A stretch of DNA of 64,000 nt from Mucilaginibacter terrae (GCF_031951985.1 NZ_JAVLVU010000001.1:496001-560000), one strand, 5' to 3'; shown: positions 1 to 9,943, counted from the stretch's first letter. Numbers and translations: made by a program. Notes: generated by a model from the sequence alone, not told the origin.

Positions 1-503
1 GTAATAAGCAACAATAAAGTTCTGTCATCTTTGGCTTCATCGTAGTTTTCTTTGATGAGTTGCTTTATTTGTTTGTTTTTGAACTTAACTGCAGCCATTT
101 CCAACACCTGGAACGATGCCATTTCTATACTTTCAATGTTTTGAAGATAGAAGGCGATGGATAGGTCACGTAATTCAGGGTCGTTACCATGGAGTTTAAT
201 GTCTTCAAAAGCATCATCAACCAAACCGGCCAGTCCGCTAAAATTACCTTCCGATCGCTCAGCATCTAACATCGAATAAATGATTTCCATGCGGGCTATT
301 TGTTTTTCTACGTCTTCCAGTGTTTCTAAAATAGCCGATCTGAGATCAGAAAAATGTGCTTCTTCAGCAATTTCCGGGAGGTGTTTAACCAAATGGGTTT
401 TGGCCGCATAGATTTTATCCAGATTATTAATGAAATAAGTTCTTAATTTTTCGGGGCCAACGGCCATTTTACGGGATTTTGATTGATTCGATCTTTTATC
501 CAT
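1..503 (-). CDS. DUF892 / YciE-YciF-type ferritin-like protein (partial)
   Basis: The gene runs off the left edge; 167 complete codons are visible from an ATG at 503. The product begins MDKRSNQSKSRKMAVGPEKL and then shows the amphipathic four-helix pattern of the DUF892 (YciE/YciF) family: a first helix LRTYFINNLDKIYAAK, acidic residues EIAEEAHFSDL, and a second helical pair containing LEDVEKQIARMEIIYSML. Members are small, mostly stress-induced ferritin-like proteins of about 165-190 residues, so only the last few residues are probably missing. Metal binding is inferred from the family; the metal ligands were not assigned individually. It lies just upstream of a receiver-domain gene on the same strand, but the 74-bp gap gives no proof of an operon. 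Confidence 0.75.
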   Translation of the reverse strand, partial: MDKRSNQSKSRKMAVGPEKLRTYFINNLDKIYAAKTHLVKHLPEIAEEAHFSDLRSAILETLEDVEKQIARMEIIYSMLDAERSEGNFSGLAGLVDDAFEDIKLHGNDPELRDLSIAFYLQNIESIEMASFQVLEMAAVKFKNKQIKQLIKENYDEAKDDRTLLLLI

Positions 504-577
504 GAGGTTGAGCAAAGATCAAATATAACTGATTAACCGTAGAAATGACGGTACAGTCACTCTTTTATTCAAGGCAC

Positions 578-937
578 TTATTCAAGGCACTCTTTTACTT
601 TTAGTAATAGATCATAAATATCAAACGGCTTTTGAATATAAAGATCGGCCCCGCACTCATTTGCAAGCATGGCAAGGTCAGTTTCGGCAGACACTAATAC
701 GATAGGTAATTTTTTAGGATAGTTGGCCTTTATTTCCGCACAAATCTGGTCGCCTCTTTTAGGGTATCCATCAATGCGGACATCCAATAAAATCAGATCA
801 GGATTAACCATATGGATGTTTTCTGCGGCCTCACCTGTATTGGAGATTACCACATTAAAGCCTGCATCCCTGAATATGATGTGCAGAATATCCAGAATGT
901 CTTCATCATCATCTATGATAAGTACCCGCTTGTTCAT
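578..937 (-). CDS. Single-domain response regulator (receiver only)
   Basis: This is a 119-residue stand-alone CheY-like receiver domain with no output domain. The acidic pocket (D9, D10), the predicted phosphorylation site D52 in LILLDVR, the conserved S83 and the conserved lysine K103 in the KPF motif are all present, so it should accept a phosphoryl group. Its neighbours are a second receiver-only gene and a LOV histidine kinase on the same strand, and a phytochrome/CheB-CheR kinase pair divergently, so one of those kinases is a likely partner. The 171-bp gap separating it from the next receiver gene suggests its own promoter. It could act as a phosphate sink or shuttle; the partner cannot be told from sequence. 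Confidence 0.9.
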   Translation of the reverse strand: MNKRVLIIDDDEDILDILHIIFRDAGFNVVISNTGEAAENIHMVNPDLILLDVRIDGYPKRGDQICAEIKANYPKKLPIVLVSAETDLAMLANECGADLYIQKPFDIYDLLLKVKECLE

Positions 938-1108
938 ATAAGCGGAATTGCAAGTTTCATACCTAATAGTTAAAATTTACAACTCAAATGTTAAATTAAA
1001 CATACAGTGTTTGTAATTAACCGCCGGTGCACTTAAAAATCCGGAATGTAAGCGTTTACAATTATTATAAGTTTGTTCACAAATAAATACTTCGTGTCCT
1101 AAAATCTA

Positions 1109-1486
1109 TCAGGATGCAACATCTACCTGCATTGGTAAATATTTGTTCACTTTATTCACCAAATCATCAATATCGTATGGTTTTTCAATAAAGTCATTTG
1201 CTCCCGCGGTAAGGGCTATTTCACGACCATCTGTACTTGCCGAAATTACAATAACAGGTAGATTAACAAACGCAGGATTTTGCCTCATTTGTTTTACGAT
1301 CTGGTCGCCCGATATTCCCGGCATCCATAAATCAATTAATACAAGGTCAGGTTTTTCAAGCGCTATGGTGGATATAGCTGTCAAGCTGTTTAACACCGTA
1401 ATTACATTAAATCCTTCGGTTTCAAGTATTGTTGCGGTAATATCAAGTATATCCTGCTCGTCGTCGCAAATAATTATTTTAGGCAT
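1109..1486 (-). CDS. Single-domain response regulator coupled to the LOV kinase
   Basis: This 125-residue receiver domain has D8 and D9 for metal binding, the phospho-acceptor D52 in LVLIDLWMP, S82 and K102 in the EKPY motif. There is no DNA-binding or enzymatic output. Its ATG (1486-1484) shares one base with the TAA stop of the upstream LOV histidine kinase (TAATG arrangement), which implies translational coupling and makes it the likely cognate receiver of that kinase. The kinase itself lacks a receiver, which fits. A 7-residue tail after the last helix is not conserved in the family. Signalling by protein contact is inference. Confidence 0.92.
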   Translation of the reverse strand: MPKIIICDDEQDILDITATILETEGFNVITVLNSLTAISTIALEKPDLVLIDLWMPGISGDQIVKQMRQNPAFVNLPVIVISASTDGREIALTAGANDFIEKPYDIDDLVNKVNKYLPMQVDVAS

Positions 1487-3018
1487 TACAAGGGCTTGTT
1501 AATAGGTATGGTAAAATTGAACACTGAACCTTTTCCTTCATCACTCTCTACCCACAATGTGCCCTTATGCTCTTTAACTATTTGGTTGCTTACATACAGG
1601 CCAACGCCCACGCCCGGAAACTTTTCGGTAGTGTGCTCTGCACGGTAAAACCTTTCAAAAATTTTCTTCTGATCATCGGCATTAATACCAATGCCTTTAT
1701 CAGTTATGGAAACCTTAATATATTCGCCGGTTTTGCCTACATAAATCATTACCTCGTTAGCAGCAGGGGAGTATTTAACGGCATTACTTAATAAATTAAT
1801 CAGTACCTGCTCTAACCGGCCAAAATCGGCATTAACAAAGGTGTGGCATTTACTTGCAATATTTAATTGGTGAGTTTTGGTAGTTACCTGAACGCCTTTT
1901 ACAGCATCTTCTACCAATTCATCAAAATTAAATGAGGTATAATGAAATTCTACTTTCCCTGATTGTATTTTGGAAACGTCAAGCAGGTCATTAATCAATC
2001 TTTCGAGTCTTCCTATTGATTTGGTAGCTGTTGCAAAGCCATTAAAATAATCAGTATCGTTTTTCTTCTGGGCCATACGTTCAAGCAGTTGAATGTTGCC
2101 TTTGATACTGGTAAGGGGAGTTTTCATTTCATGGCTTGCAATGCTTATAAAGTCTTCCTTGCGTTGTTCAACCTCACGTCTTTCGGTAATATCTTCAATG
2201 GCCAGTAATATGCGGCTTTGATACTTTCCCTTTAATACGATCTGCCTGGCGTTAAGTACCAGCAGCTTCCTGCCAATGTTCGGGAACTCGATTTCTAATT
2301 CAAAGTCTTCAAAAGGATTGTTATGTGGTAATACGTTAATGAGCAGGTTTTTTAACTCCGGAATATCCCACTGGCCGTTGCCGAAGCTCAATAAATCCTT
2401 GTCAATAATGTCGCGGTTGCTTACCTGAAAAAATTTACAGAAATGCTCATTTACGCCTAATACTTTGAGGTTATCGTCTAAAACAACCAAACTTTCCCTT
2501 ATTGTTTCGATAATGCTGGCCAGGTACGCTTCACTTTCCTGAAGATCCAGGGTGCGTTCAGATACGCGCTCTTCTAAATTTGCTTTTTCATCCGCAAGGG
2601 CCGATTCGGCATCTTTACGCGCGGTAATGTCATTTTGTATACCAATAAAATGAGTAATGTTTCCTTCCTTATCTCTTACGGGAGAAATCATCAATTCATT
2701 CCATATCATTTGCCCGTTCTTTTTATAATTCCGAAGCTCAACCTTGCTATGTTCGCCTTTTATAATGGCTTGCCTTAAAGTTTCGCGGCCTTCCTGGGTG
2801 CGATCACGGCCTTGCAAAAAACGGCAGTTTCGCCCTATAATTTCATCTTTGGTGTAACCTGTTATTTTTTGAAAAGCATCATTGCAATAAATAATAGGTT
2901 GATCGGGCTGTAAATTATCAGTAATAACTACACCATTGCTCGATGCACTAACAGCTGCTGCAAATATTCTAAAGTCGGCATGTTCAATATTCGGGAACTG
3001 GTCAAGAAAGGCATCCAT
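1486..3018 (-). CDS. LOV-PAS histidine kinase (blue-light sensor)
   Basis: This is a soluble 510-residue kinase. Residues about 15-135 form a LOV domain with the diagnostic GRNCRFLQG motif. C65 is the expected flavin-adduct cysteine, N97 and N107 the flavin-binding asparagines, and Q128 in FIGIQ the flipping glutamine, so photochemistry should be intact. A coiled-coil linker (about 136-165) leads to a second PAS domain (about 165-280), then HisKA with H296 in IASHEMKTPL, then an HATPase domain with N-box NLLSNAVKYSP, DKGIGI, RFYR and GVGVGLY. No membrane segment is visible. It is coupled to the downstream receiver gene by a one-base overlap and lies divergent from a phytochrome gene. A blue-light role is inferred from known LOV kinases; no target gene is visible. 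Confidence 0.93.
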   Translation of the reverse strand: MDAFLDQFPNIEHADFRIFAAAVSASSNGVVITDNLQPDQPIIYCNDAFQKITGYTKDEIIGRNCRFLQGRDRTQEGRETLRQAIIKGEHSKVELRNYKKNGQMIWNELMISPVRDKEGNITHFIGIQNDITARKDAESALADEKANLEERVSERTLDLQESEAYLASIIETIRESLVVLDDNLKVLGVNEHFCKFFQVSNRDIIDKDLLSFGNGQWDIPELKNLLINVLPHNNPFEDFELEIEFPNIGRKLLVLNARQIVLKGKYQSRILLAIEDITERREVEQRKEDFISIASHEMKTPLTSIKGNIQLLERMAQKKNDTDYFNGFATATKSIGRLERLINDLLDVSKIQSGKVEFHYTSFNFDELVEDAVKGVQVTTKTHQLNIASKCHTFVNADFGRLEQVLINLLSNAVKYSPAANEVMIYVGKTGEYIKVSITDKGIGINADDQKKIFERFYRAEHTTEKFPGVGVGLYVSNQIVKEHKGTLWVESDEGKGSVFNFTIPINKPL

Positions 3019-3361
3019 TAAAATAGTATCGGGCTAAATTTATGTTACAACATCAAACACTTTTAAAAGTTTTGCTTATTTACTTATAATCAACCATTCT
3101 ATTGGTAGTAATGCGCGGAGTTGGATATATGATTGTCAAAAAGGCCATGGCTTTGGAATTATAGAATACCTGTATGCTTGATCGGGTGTTTAACAGAAAA
3201 GTTTAATGCCCCGCTGGTAGCTAATTCATAGTTTTCTTGTTTAAATGCTCCATAATTATTGTTTTCAACTATCTTAGCACCACATCTGCTGCTGATCGCT
3301 ATTTGCCGATATTCTGATACTTATAACTTTTTAGGTCACAGCTTTATTTTTTTTAATTTAT
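3019..3361. other. Intergenic region between the divergent LOV and phytochrome genes
   Basis: This 343-bp gene-free stretch must carry both divergent promoters. It is AT-rich, has a short perfect palindrome CTTTTAAAAG near 3062 and a T-rich run just before the ATG at 3362. I found no full TAnnTTTG box on either strand and no reading frame with coding character. Confidence 0.5.
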
Positions 3362-4876
3362 ATGGCTGAGAAAAAGAACTATGATTCGGATTTCTGCGGT
3401 AGCTTACCCCTAAATCAAATCAATGTTGTACAAGATCATGGGTATTTACTGGCAATAAAAAACGAAACCCTAAACGTAATTCAGTTCAGTGAAAATCTGG
3501 CCGGCATTATATTGCTTGAGCTTAATGACTTGCTGAATAAGCAATTAAGCGACCTGTTTAAACCCGATGATTTACATAAAATAACCGATAGGTTGCAGTT
3601 TGGGCTTCAGCTCAAGGCGCCATTGGTTATCGAGTTGATGGGGCATCAAATGGAGGCGCTCATTCATCAAAAAGAAGGTTTCTTCATTTTAGAGATGGAG
3701 CGGAAGCAATATACCGACCGATTTTTTACCGAGGCATTTGAAGGTGTAAAATTAGCAATAGCGCGCCTGGAAGCTTGCCGTACTGTTGAAGAGGTAAGTG
3801 CGGTTGGTATTGCCGAAATTCAAAAAATTACAGGTTTTAATGGTGTAATGATGTACCGGTTTGATGAAGACTGGAACGGTACTGTTATTGCTGAGGAAAA
3901 ATCGGGCGAGTTGGAACGTTATTTGGGGCATACCTTTCCTGCTTCTGATATACCCAGGCAGGCACGCCAGCTGTATTTAAAAAACCCATACAGGCTTATA
4001 TCTAACCGTGAGTATAAACCAGTACGCCTTTACCCTGTATTAAACCCTCTTACCAAATCATTTACCGACCTTTCAGATCTCAATATAAGAGGAGTTGCAG
4101 CCGTGCATCTCGAGTATTTAAAAAATATGAATGTTACGGCTTCCATGTCAATAAGGGTAATATATCATGGTGAGCTTTGGGGGCTTATAGCCTGTCATCA
4201 TACCACAACCAAATATTTAAGTTTAGAAGTTTGTTCGGTTTGCGAATTGCTGTCCACCATCATTTCTGCCCGTATCGAGTCGTTATCACACAGGCAGATG
4301 GCCGATGCCGAAACTTATTTGCAAAAAGAGCAAACTAAGCTCATGGCACAGGTTTATGCTACAAACGATTTGTTTGAAGGTTTACTTAACGAGGGCGGTA
4401 TAAATTTAGCCGGTGTTTTAAATGCTGATGGCGTTGTGGCGGTAATTAATGGAGAAACAGCAGGTTTAAAAAACATTCCTCCGCCAGAATTTGTTGAAGA
4501 CCTGATTTTATGGCTGCAAACCCGCAATATTGAACGGGTTTACGCAACAGACCGTTTACCCGATGCTTTTGAAGATGCAGGCGAGGTTAGCGGGCTTGCC
4601 AGCGGCATACTTGCATTACCCATTAATTTGGAGCGCGGCGATGTTATTATTTGCTTCAAAGGTGAGGTAAAACGCGAAATAAAATGGGGAGGCAACCCCA
4701 ATGAGGCCATAAATTTTGAATTGGATGGGAAAAATTACCATCCCCGAAACTCCTTTAAGCTATGGCAGCAAACTGTGCACCATACCTCACTGCCCTGGAC
4801 CGACCAGGAAGTGGCTGCTGCCGAGGTGCTAAGGAGTTTCATTTATGAGTTTTATACAAAGAACAACAGGTTTTGA
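3362..4876 (+). CDS. Bacteriophytochrome photosensory core without kinase (PAS-GAF-PHY)
   Basis: This 504-residue protein matches the photosensory half of a bacterial phytochrome. The N-terminal PAS region carries C12 in DFCGSLPLNQINVVQDHG, the position where bacteriophytochromes attach biliverdin. The GAF domain (about 130-310) has YRFDEDWNG, the FPASDIPRQAR signature with D196, H249 in AVHLEYLKNM and H280 in ACHH. The PHY domain (about 330-500) has a tongue with WGG (442-444) and the PRNSF motif (461-465). There is no kinase or other output domain; the protein stops after the PHY helix. The stop overlaps the start of the next gene, a kinase lacking a light-sensing domain, so the pair looks like a split phytochrome kinase. 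No heme oxygenase is present in the window. Red/far-red sensing is inferred from the family. Confidence 0.93.
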   Translation: MAEKKNYDSDFCGSLPLNQINVVQDHGYLLAIKNETLNVIQFSENLAGIILLELNDLLNKQLSDLFKPDDLHKITDRLQFGLQLKAPLVIELMGHQMEALIHQKEGFFILEMERKQYTDRFFTEAFEGVKLAIARLEACRTVEEVSAVGIAEIQKITGFNGVMMYRFDEDWNGTVIAEEKSGELERYLGHTFPASDIPRQARQLYLKNPYRLISNREYKPVRLYPVLNPLTKSFTDLSDLNIRGVAAVHLEYLKNMNVTASMSIRVIYHGELWGLIACHHTTTKYLSLEVCSVCELLSTIISARIESLSHRQMADAETYLQKEQTKLMAQVYATNDLFEGLLNEGGINLAGVLNADGVVAVINGETAGLKNIPPPEFVEDLILWLQTRNIERVYATDRLPDAFEDAGEVSGLASGILALPINLERGDVIICFKGEVKREIKWGGNPNEAINFELDGKNYHPRNSFKLWQQTVHHTSLPWTDQEVAAAEVLRSFIYEFYTKNNRF

Positions 4877-7800
4877 GTGTTTTAGTAAAAAATAGTAATA
4901 CAAGCAACGCGATAAACGATCGCTATATTATTACCATCGGTGCATCAGCCGGGGGGTTAGAGGCTATTCATGAGTTTTTTGACCACATGCCGCCCAACTC
5001 GGGCTTTACCTTTGTAGTAATACAGCATTTATCGCCCGATTATAAAAGCCTCCTGGTTGAACTGGTGAGCAAGCACACCCATATGAAGGTGCGTGAGGCC
5101 GGTAATGACATGTTACTGGAACAAAACTGTGTTTATATAATTCCCAGCAAAAAAACTATGACCATTAGGCACCGTAAATTACGGCTTGCCGACAAGGTGA
5201 AAGATAGAACACCCAATAATGCCATTGATACCTTTTTGCTGACACTTGCCAATGATGTAAAAGAAAAGGCAATTGCCATCATTTTATCGGGCACAGGAAC
5301 GGATGGCAGTAAGGGAATTGATGCCATAAAAGAATGCGGCGGAATGGTGATTGCGCAAGACCCCACCACCGCTAAATTTGATGGCATGCCCAACAGTGCC
5401 ATAGCAACCGGTAATACCGATTTTGTTTTGCCGCCAGCTAAAATGCATACCGAGATATATAATTATGTAAACCATAGTTATGTACCCGATTTAGAAAAAG
5501 AACTGCGCGACGATGAGCATTTAACGGAGATATTTGATATAGTTTCGCAGCAAACCGGCCAGGATTTTAACTTATACAAAACGCCCACTATACTGCGGCG
5601 TATTGCCCGCCGGCTTGCAGCAGCCGATGTGCATAATCTGAATGATTATCTGCAATATATACAGGATAAACCGGCCGAGGCCAAAATTTTAGCAAAAGAG
5701 TTTCTAATCGGTGTTACCAAGTTTTTTAGGGATAAAGCCGCTTTTGAAAAACTGCAACAGCATGTTATTCCCGAAATTGTTGCCTCAAAAACTGAGGGTC
5801 AAACCATAAAGGTATGGATATGTGCCTGCAGTACAGGCGAGGAGGCTTATTCCATAGCCATACTTTTCCACGAGGTGCTAAAAAATAATGACCTCGACCT
5901 GGAACTTAAAATATTTGCTACCGACCTTGATGAGGAAAGCATACGTATAGCTTCAAAAAATTGCTACCCTGCTTCGAGTGTAAAAGAGGTGGAGAGCGGT
6001 ATCTTGAAAAAATACTTTACTAAAAACTCCGATGGTACATTTTCTATAATTCCTGAGGTGCGTAAAAGGGTGGTGTTTGCCGCTCACAATGTAATTAAAT
6101 CGCCGCCGTTCATCAAAAACGACTTGATCTCATGCCGTAACATGCTGATTTACATGAACAGCATTTTGCAGCAAAAAATATTAACCACCTTTCATTATTC
6201 ACTTGTGCCCAACGGTTATTTGTTCCTTGGGTCGAGCGAAAATGCAACCAGCATTATGGAAGGTTTGAGAGAGGTAAGCGGTAAGCTAAAAATATACCAA
6301 CGCACCGGCAATATCAAATTTAACCTGCACCATACTTATACAACCGCTGCGCTGCCTGTTCCGGCTGCACCTAAAAAATTACCCGTTAAAGATGCCGATC
6401 CTAAGCGTACAACCGCTGAGGAGTTCCAGGCGCTAATGACAGGGCAGATGGGCTACGTTGGCGTGTTTATTGACAAGGGCTTTGTAATTAAAGAAACGCT
6501 GGGAGAATTCAGTAAATATCTTGCCTTGCCTAAAAAGAAATTGGAATTAAACTTGCTCAATATGGTGAACAAGGACATTTCTATTTTATTAAGTACATCT
6601 ATTCGTAGGGCATGGAAAGATAACGAGGTAATGGCCGTTACCGGGACATTGGATGGTAATCGCATTTTGCAAATGACTATAAAACCACCCGACGACCTTT
6701 CTCCAAATGATTATACACTGGTTTTACTGAATGAGTTGCTGGTAGATGCGCCGGTTAAAAGTGTTGAAGCCGCCGATATTGACCATTTGAGTTCGCAAGA
6801 CGAGTACCTTATGGAAATGGAAAACGCCTTGACCGAAACGCGTTCCAATTTGCAATTGGCGGTTGAGGAAATGGAGACCACCAACGAAGAGTTACAGTCT
6901 TCAAACGAAGAGCTGATGTCGGCCAATGAAGAATTGCAATCAGGTAACGAAGAGTTACAATCGCTAAACGAAGAGTTGCATACCCTGAATACAGAGCATC
7001 AGCAAAAAATACGCGAACTAACCGAGTTGAATGAGGACCTGGACAATTATTTCAGGAGCACCTCTATCGGGCAAATTTTTATCGACTCGAACCTGTTAAT
7101 CAGGAAGTTTAACCCGGCTGCCATAAATATGGTAAATATGATAGAGAGCGATATTGGCCGTCCTATCAACCATCTGTCAAACAACATAAAATATAATAAC
7201 CTCGATCATGATATTCATACGGTATTAGCTAATGATACTGTTATAGAAAAAGAAGTAACCCTTAATAACGGCACCAATAACCTGATGCGGATCATGCCTT
7301 ACTTAAAAAAGGGAGGTAAGATAGATGGCGTAGTTATAACCTTTATTGATATAACCGATATTACGCGGTTAAACAATATGATTGCCGGGGTGTACAACGC
7401 CAGTTCGGCAGCTATACTGGCTTTTGGGGCAGTAACAGATAAGAATGGAACGGTAATAAGTTATAGTTGTATAAGCCATAACCATGCGGCCCAGGAGCTG
7501 TTTCAAAAAACTGCCGAGTATTTTTTAAAGCAGCCCGGCCTCGATGAATTTGGCCAGCTATCAAAAGTGATTAACTCGGGTAATATTCAAAGAATTTTAG
7601 ATGCCGATCAGCCGTATCAAACTGAACTGCAGGTTACAGAAGGCCAATGGCATCAGTTAGTTGTTGGTAAAATGATTGATGGCTTTGTGTTGAGCTTTAA
7701 TGATATTACCAAGCGTAAAATTGCCGAGCAAAAATTAAAAAATAATTATGGCGAACTGGTAAAAGCCCGCGAGAGTTTAAGGTTATTAAATACTGGCCTC

Positions 7801-9702
7801 GAAGAAAAGGTAAGGGAGCGTACCAAAGAACTAAGCCAAAGTGAGGAGAGATTTAAATTTATATCTCAAGCCACAAACGATACCATATGGGATTGGAACC
7901 TGTTTACCAATACGATGTGGCGTAGCGACAATTTTAAAAATATGTTTGGCTATGAAATTTCTGACGACATCACCTCAATAGATCACTGGTTTAATAGCAT
8001 TCATCCTGATGACCGTCAGCGGGTTGAAAACGGCATATTTGAAGCTATAAATGGTCACCAGCCAAACTGGTCGGCAGAGTACCGTTTTCGCCGGGCAGAT
8101 GGTAGCTATGCCATAGTGCTCGATCGTGGCAGCATATTGCAGGATGAGCTTGAAACGCCTTACCGTTTGGTGGGTTCTATAATTGATATTAGCAAGCTTG
8201 TTGAAACAGAAAAACGCTTGAACAGCAGTGAGCGTAAGTTTCAGAAAGTGTTTGAATCGAACATGATCGGTATGATCTTCGCCGGTTTAGACGGTCATAT
8301 CATTGAGGCTAATGATGCTTTCCTTAATATGTTAGGCTACAGCCGCCAGGAGTTGGAATTGGGTGAACTTGATTGGAAAAAGCTTACCCCTGAAAAGTAT
8401 TTTGAGGTTAGTGACAAAGCTGTACAACAGCTTAAACAGGAAAAAGTATGCCCACCTTTTGAAAAACAATATATAAAAAGGGATGGAACCCTGGTTTCGG
8501 TATTGATGGGTTCAATTTTGCTCGAAGAGGAAGATCAGTCGACAGCTGTGAGCTATATAATTGACATTACCAATCAAAAAGAGGCAGAGCAAAAACGCGC
8601 CGAACTGCAAACCCGTCTTAACAGGCAACAGGAGGAGTTTACCAATATATTCAGTAATGCCCCGGCGCTTATAGCTATTAAACGTGGCCCTAACCTGGCG
8701 TATGATTTTGTTAACGAAGCCTATTCATCGTTTTTTGGCCCTGAGCATCATATTGGTAATACAACATCGTTAGCTCTTACAACCTCAAAAATGCCGTTTG
8801 GTAACCTGGAGCGTGAAGTGTTTAGCACAGGCAAAATATACCAGGGCAAGCAAATAGAAGTAAGCCGCGACAAGAACGCGGGCCATAACCCGGGCAAATG
8901 TTGGATTGATATAACCATTACGCCTGTATACAGTTATGATGGCGAGCATATTGATGGCGTAGCATTTTTTGGATATGAAGTAACCGATATAGTTTTAGGT
9001 AAATTGGCAACCGAAGAATTAATGAATCGTAAGGACGAGTTTATGAGCATTGCCAGCCATGAGCTTAAAACGCCAATTACCAGTATGAAAGGCTCATTGC
9101 AAATTGTACAGCGCATGATTGCCAAAATGGAAACCAACGAAACATTAAGCCGTTTTATTGATAAGGCTACACATCAAACCCAAAAGCTAACCACACTAAT
9201 TGATGACCTGTTAAATGTAACCCGAATACAAGAAGGTAAGGTGGTACTTAATTACCAGGAATTTAATGCAGTGGAAATGCTGAAAGATTGCATTGATGAT
9301 GTAAAAGCGCCTGGCATCAACCATAAATTAATTTTACATGCCAAGGATGACGTTATAATCAATGCCGACAGGCCGCGGATAGAGCAGGTAGTACATAACT
9401 TTTTAACCAATGCCATCAAATATTCGCCCGGTGCCGATACGGTTGTGGTTTATTGCAGCGTGGATGAAAATATGTTCAAAGTTGAGGTTAAAGATTTCGG
9501 CATTGGTATTCCTGAAGAAAAACTACCATACATATTCGATCGCTTTTACCGCGTACAGGAGTCATCGGCCCAGTTTTCGGGATTGGGGTTGGGGTTGTAT
9601 ATATCTTCAGAAATTGTTAAAAGACACCATGGCGAGGTAGGAGTTGACAGCGTTGCTGGCGAAGGCAGTACTTTTTGGTTTAAACTACCACTGAAAAAGT
9701 AA
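4873..9702 (+). CDS. CheB-CheR fusion PAS histidine kinase
   Basis: This 1609-residue multidomain protein starts with a CheB methylesterase domain (about 18-200) with the triad S25 (GASAGG), H52 (IQHLSP) and D144 (GTGTDGSKG). A CheR methyltransferase domain follows (about 215-480) with the SAM motif ICACSTGEE (316-324) and CRNMLIYM. A coiled coil of repeated NEELQS units (about 650-720), several PAS domains, HisKA (IASHELKTPITSM) and HATPase (NFLTNAIKYSP, DFGIGI, DRFYR, GLGLGLY) complete it. No receiver or membrane segment is present. The start is taken as TTG at 4873, overlapping the stop of the phytochrome gene; no in-frame ATG exists before the CheB core. Translational coupling suggests it is the kinase partner of that photosensor. 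No chemoreceptor is present, so methylation is unlikely to serve chemotaxis here. Confidence 0.9.
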   Translation: MSVLVKNSNTSNAINDRYIITIGASAGGLEAIHEFFDHMPPNSGFTFVVIQHLSPDYKSLLVELVSKHTHMKVREAGNDMLLEQNCVYIIPSKKTMTIRHRKLRLADKVKDRTPNNAIDTFLLTLANDVKEKAIAIILSGTGTDGSKGIDAIKECGGMVIAQDPTTAKFDGMPNSAIATGNTDFVLPPAKMHTEIYNYVNHSYVPDLEKELRDDEHLTEIFDIVSQQTGQDFNLYKTPTILRRIARRLAAADVHNLNDYLQYIQDKPAEAKILAKEFLIGVTKFFRDKAAFEKLQQHVIPEIVASKTEGQTIKVWICACSTGEEAYSIAILFHEVLKNNDLDLELKIFATDLDEESIRIASKNCYPASSVKEVESGILKKYFTKNSDGTFSIIPEVRKRVVFAAHNVIKSPPFIKNDLISCRNMLIYMNSILQQKILTTFHYSLVPNGYLFLGSSENATSIMEGLREVSGKLKIYQRTGNIKFNLHHTYTTAALPVPAAPKKLPVKDADPKRTTAEEFQALMTGQMGYVGVFIDKGFVIKETLGEFSKYLALPKKKLELNLLNMVNKDISILLSTSIRRAWKDNEVMAVTGTLDGNRILQMTIKPPDDLSPNDYTLVLLNELLVDAPVKSVEAADIDHLSSQDEYLMEMENALTETRSNLQLAVEEMETTNEELQSSNEELMSANEELQSGNEELQSLNEELHTLNTEHQQKIRELTELNEDLDNYFRSTSIGQIFIDSNLLIRKFNPAAINMVNMIESDIGRPINHLSNNIKYNNLDHDIHTVLANDTVIEKEVTLNNGTNNLMRIMPYLKKGGKIDGVVITFIDITDITRLNNMIAGVYNASSAAILAFGAVTDKNGTVISYSCISHNHAAQELFQKTAEYFLKQPGLDEFGQLSKVINSGNIQRILDADQPYQTELQVTEGQWHQLVVGKMIDGFVLSFNDITKRKIAEQKLKNNYGELVKARESLRLLNTGLEEKVRERTKELSQSEERFKFISQATNDTIWDWNLFTNTMWRSDNFKNMFGYEISDDITSIDHWFNSIHPDDRQRVENGIFEAINGHQPNWSAEYRFRRADGSYAIVLDRGSILQDELETPYRLVGSIIDISKLVETEKRLNSSERKFQKVFESNMIGMIFAGLDGHIIEANDAFLNMLGYSRQELELGELDWKKLTPEKYFEVSDKAVQQLKQEKVCPPFEKQYIKRDGTLVSVLMGSILLEEEDQSTAVSYIIDITNQKEAEQKRAELQTRLNRQQEEFTNIFSNAPALIAIKRGPNLAYDFVNEAYSSFFGPEHHIGNTTSLALTTSKMPFGNLEREVFSTGKIYQGKQIEVSRDKNAGHNPGKCWIDITITPVYSYDGEHIDGVAFFGYEVTDIVLGKLATEELMNRKDEFMSIASHELKTPITSMKGSLQIVQRMIAKMETNETLSRFIDKATHQTQKLTTLIDDLLNVTRIQEGKVVLNYQEFNAVEMLKDCIDDVKAPGINHKLILHAKDDVIINADRPRIEQVVHNFLTNAIKYSPGADTVVVYCSVDENMFKVEVKDFGIGIPEEKLPYIFDRFYRVQESSAQFSGLGLGLYISSEIVKRHHGEVGVDSVAGEGSTFWFKLPLKK

Positions 9703-9743
9703 CCTGTCGGTTTAAATACCCTATATTGAAAACCACTCGTAGT

Positions 9744-9778
9744 ATAATCCCATAACATATACCATGTTATGGGATTAT
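9744..9778. terminator. Perfect 15-bp hairpin after the CheB-CheR kinase gene
   Basis: Arms 9744-9758 and 9764-9778 (ATAATCCCATAACAT and its exact complement) enclose a 5-base loop 41 bp after the stop codon. There is no strong T-run, so a transcription end is likely but a protein-binding palindrome is possible. Confidence 0.55.
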
Positions 9779-9888
9779 CTATATTACAGCACTCCTTATA
9801 TCATTTCTTATGCAGCAGCATAATAACGGCTGTGGAGTTCTCCCCAAATTTCTTTTCTATTAATTCATATTGCGTAGGTGAGTTTTAA

Positions 9889-9896
9889 TATATTTG
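9889..9896 (+). promoter_or_regulatory. Candidate -7 promoter box of the pectin sensor gene
   Basis: TATATTTG matches the Bacteroidota -7 consensus TAnnTTTG 48 bp before the ATG at 9944. No good TTTG -33 element is present at the usual spacing; the nearest is a TTG 17 bp upstream. Confidence 0.4.
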
Positions 9897-9943
9897 AAAT
9901 TATAAACCCAATTTCCTGCTAACGCTTAATTTATTGTTGCTGC

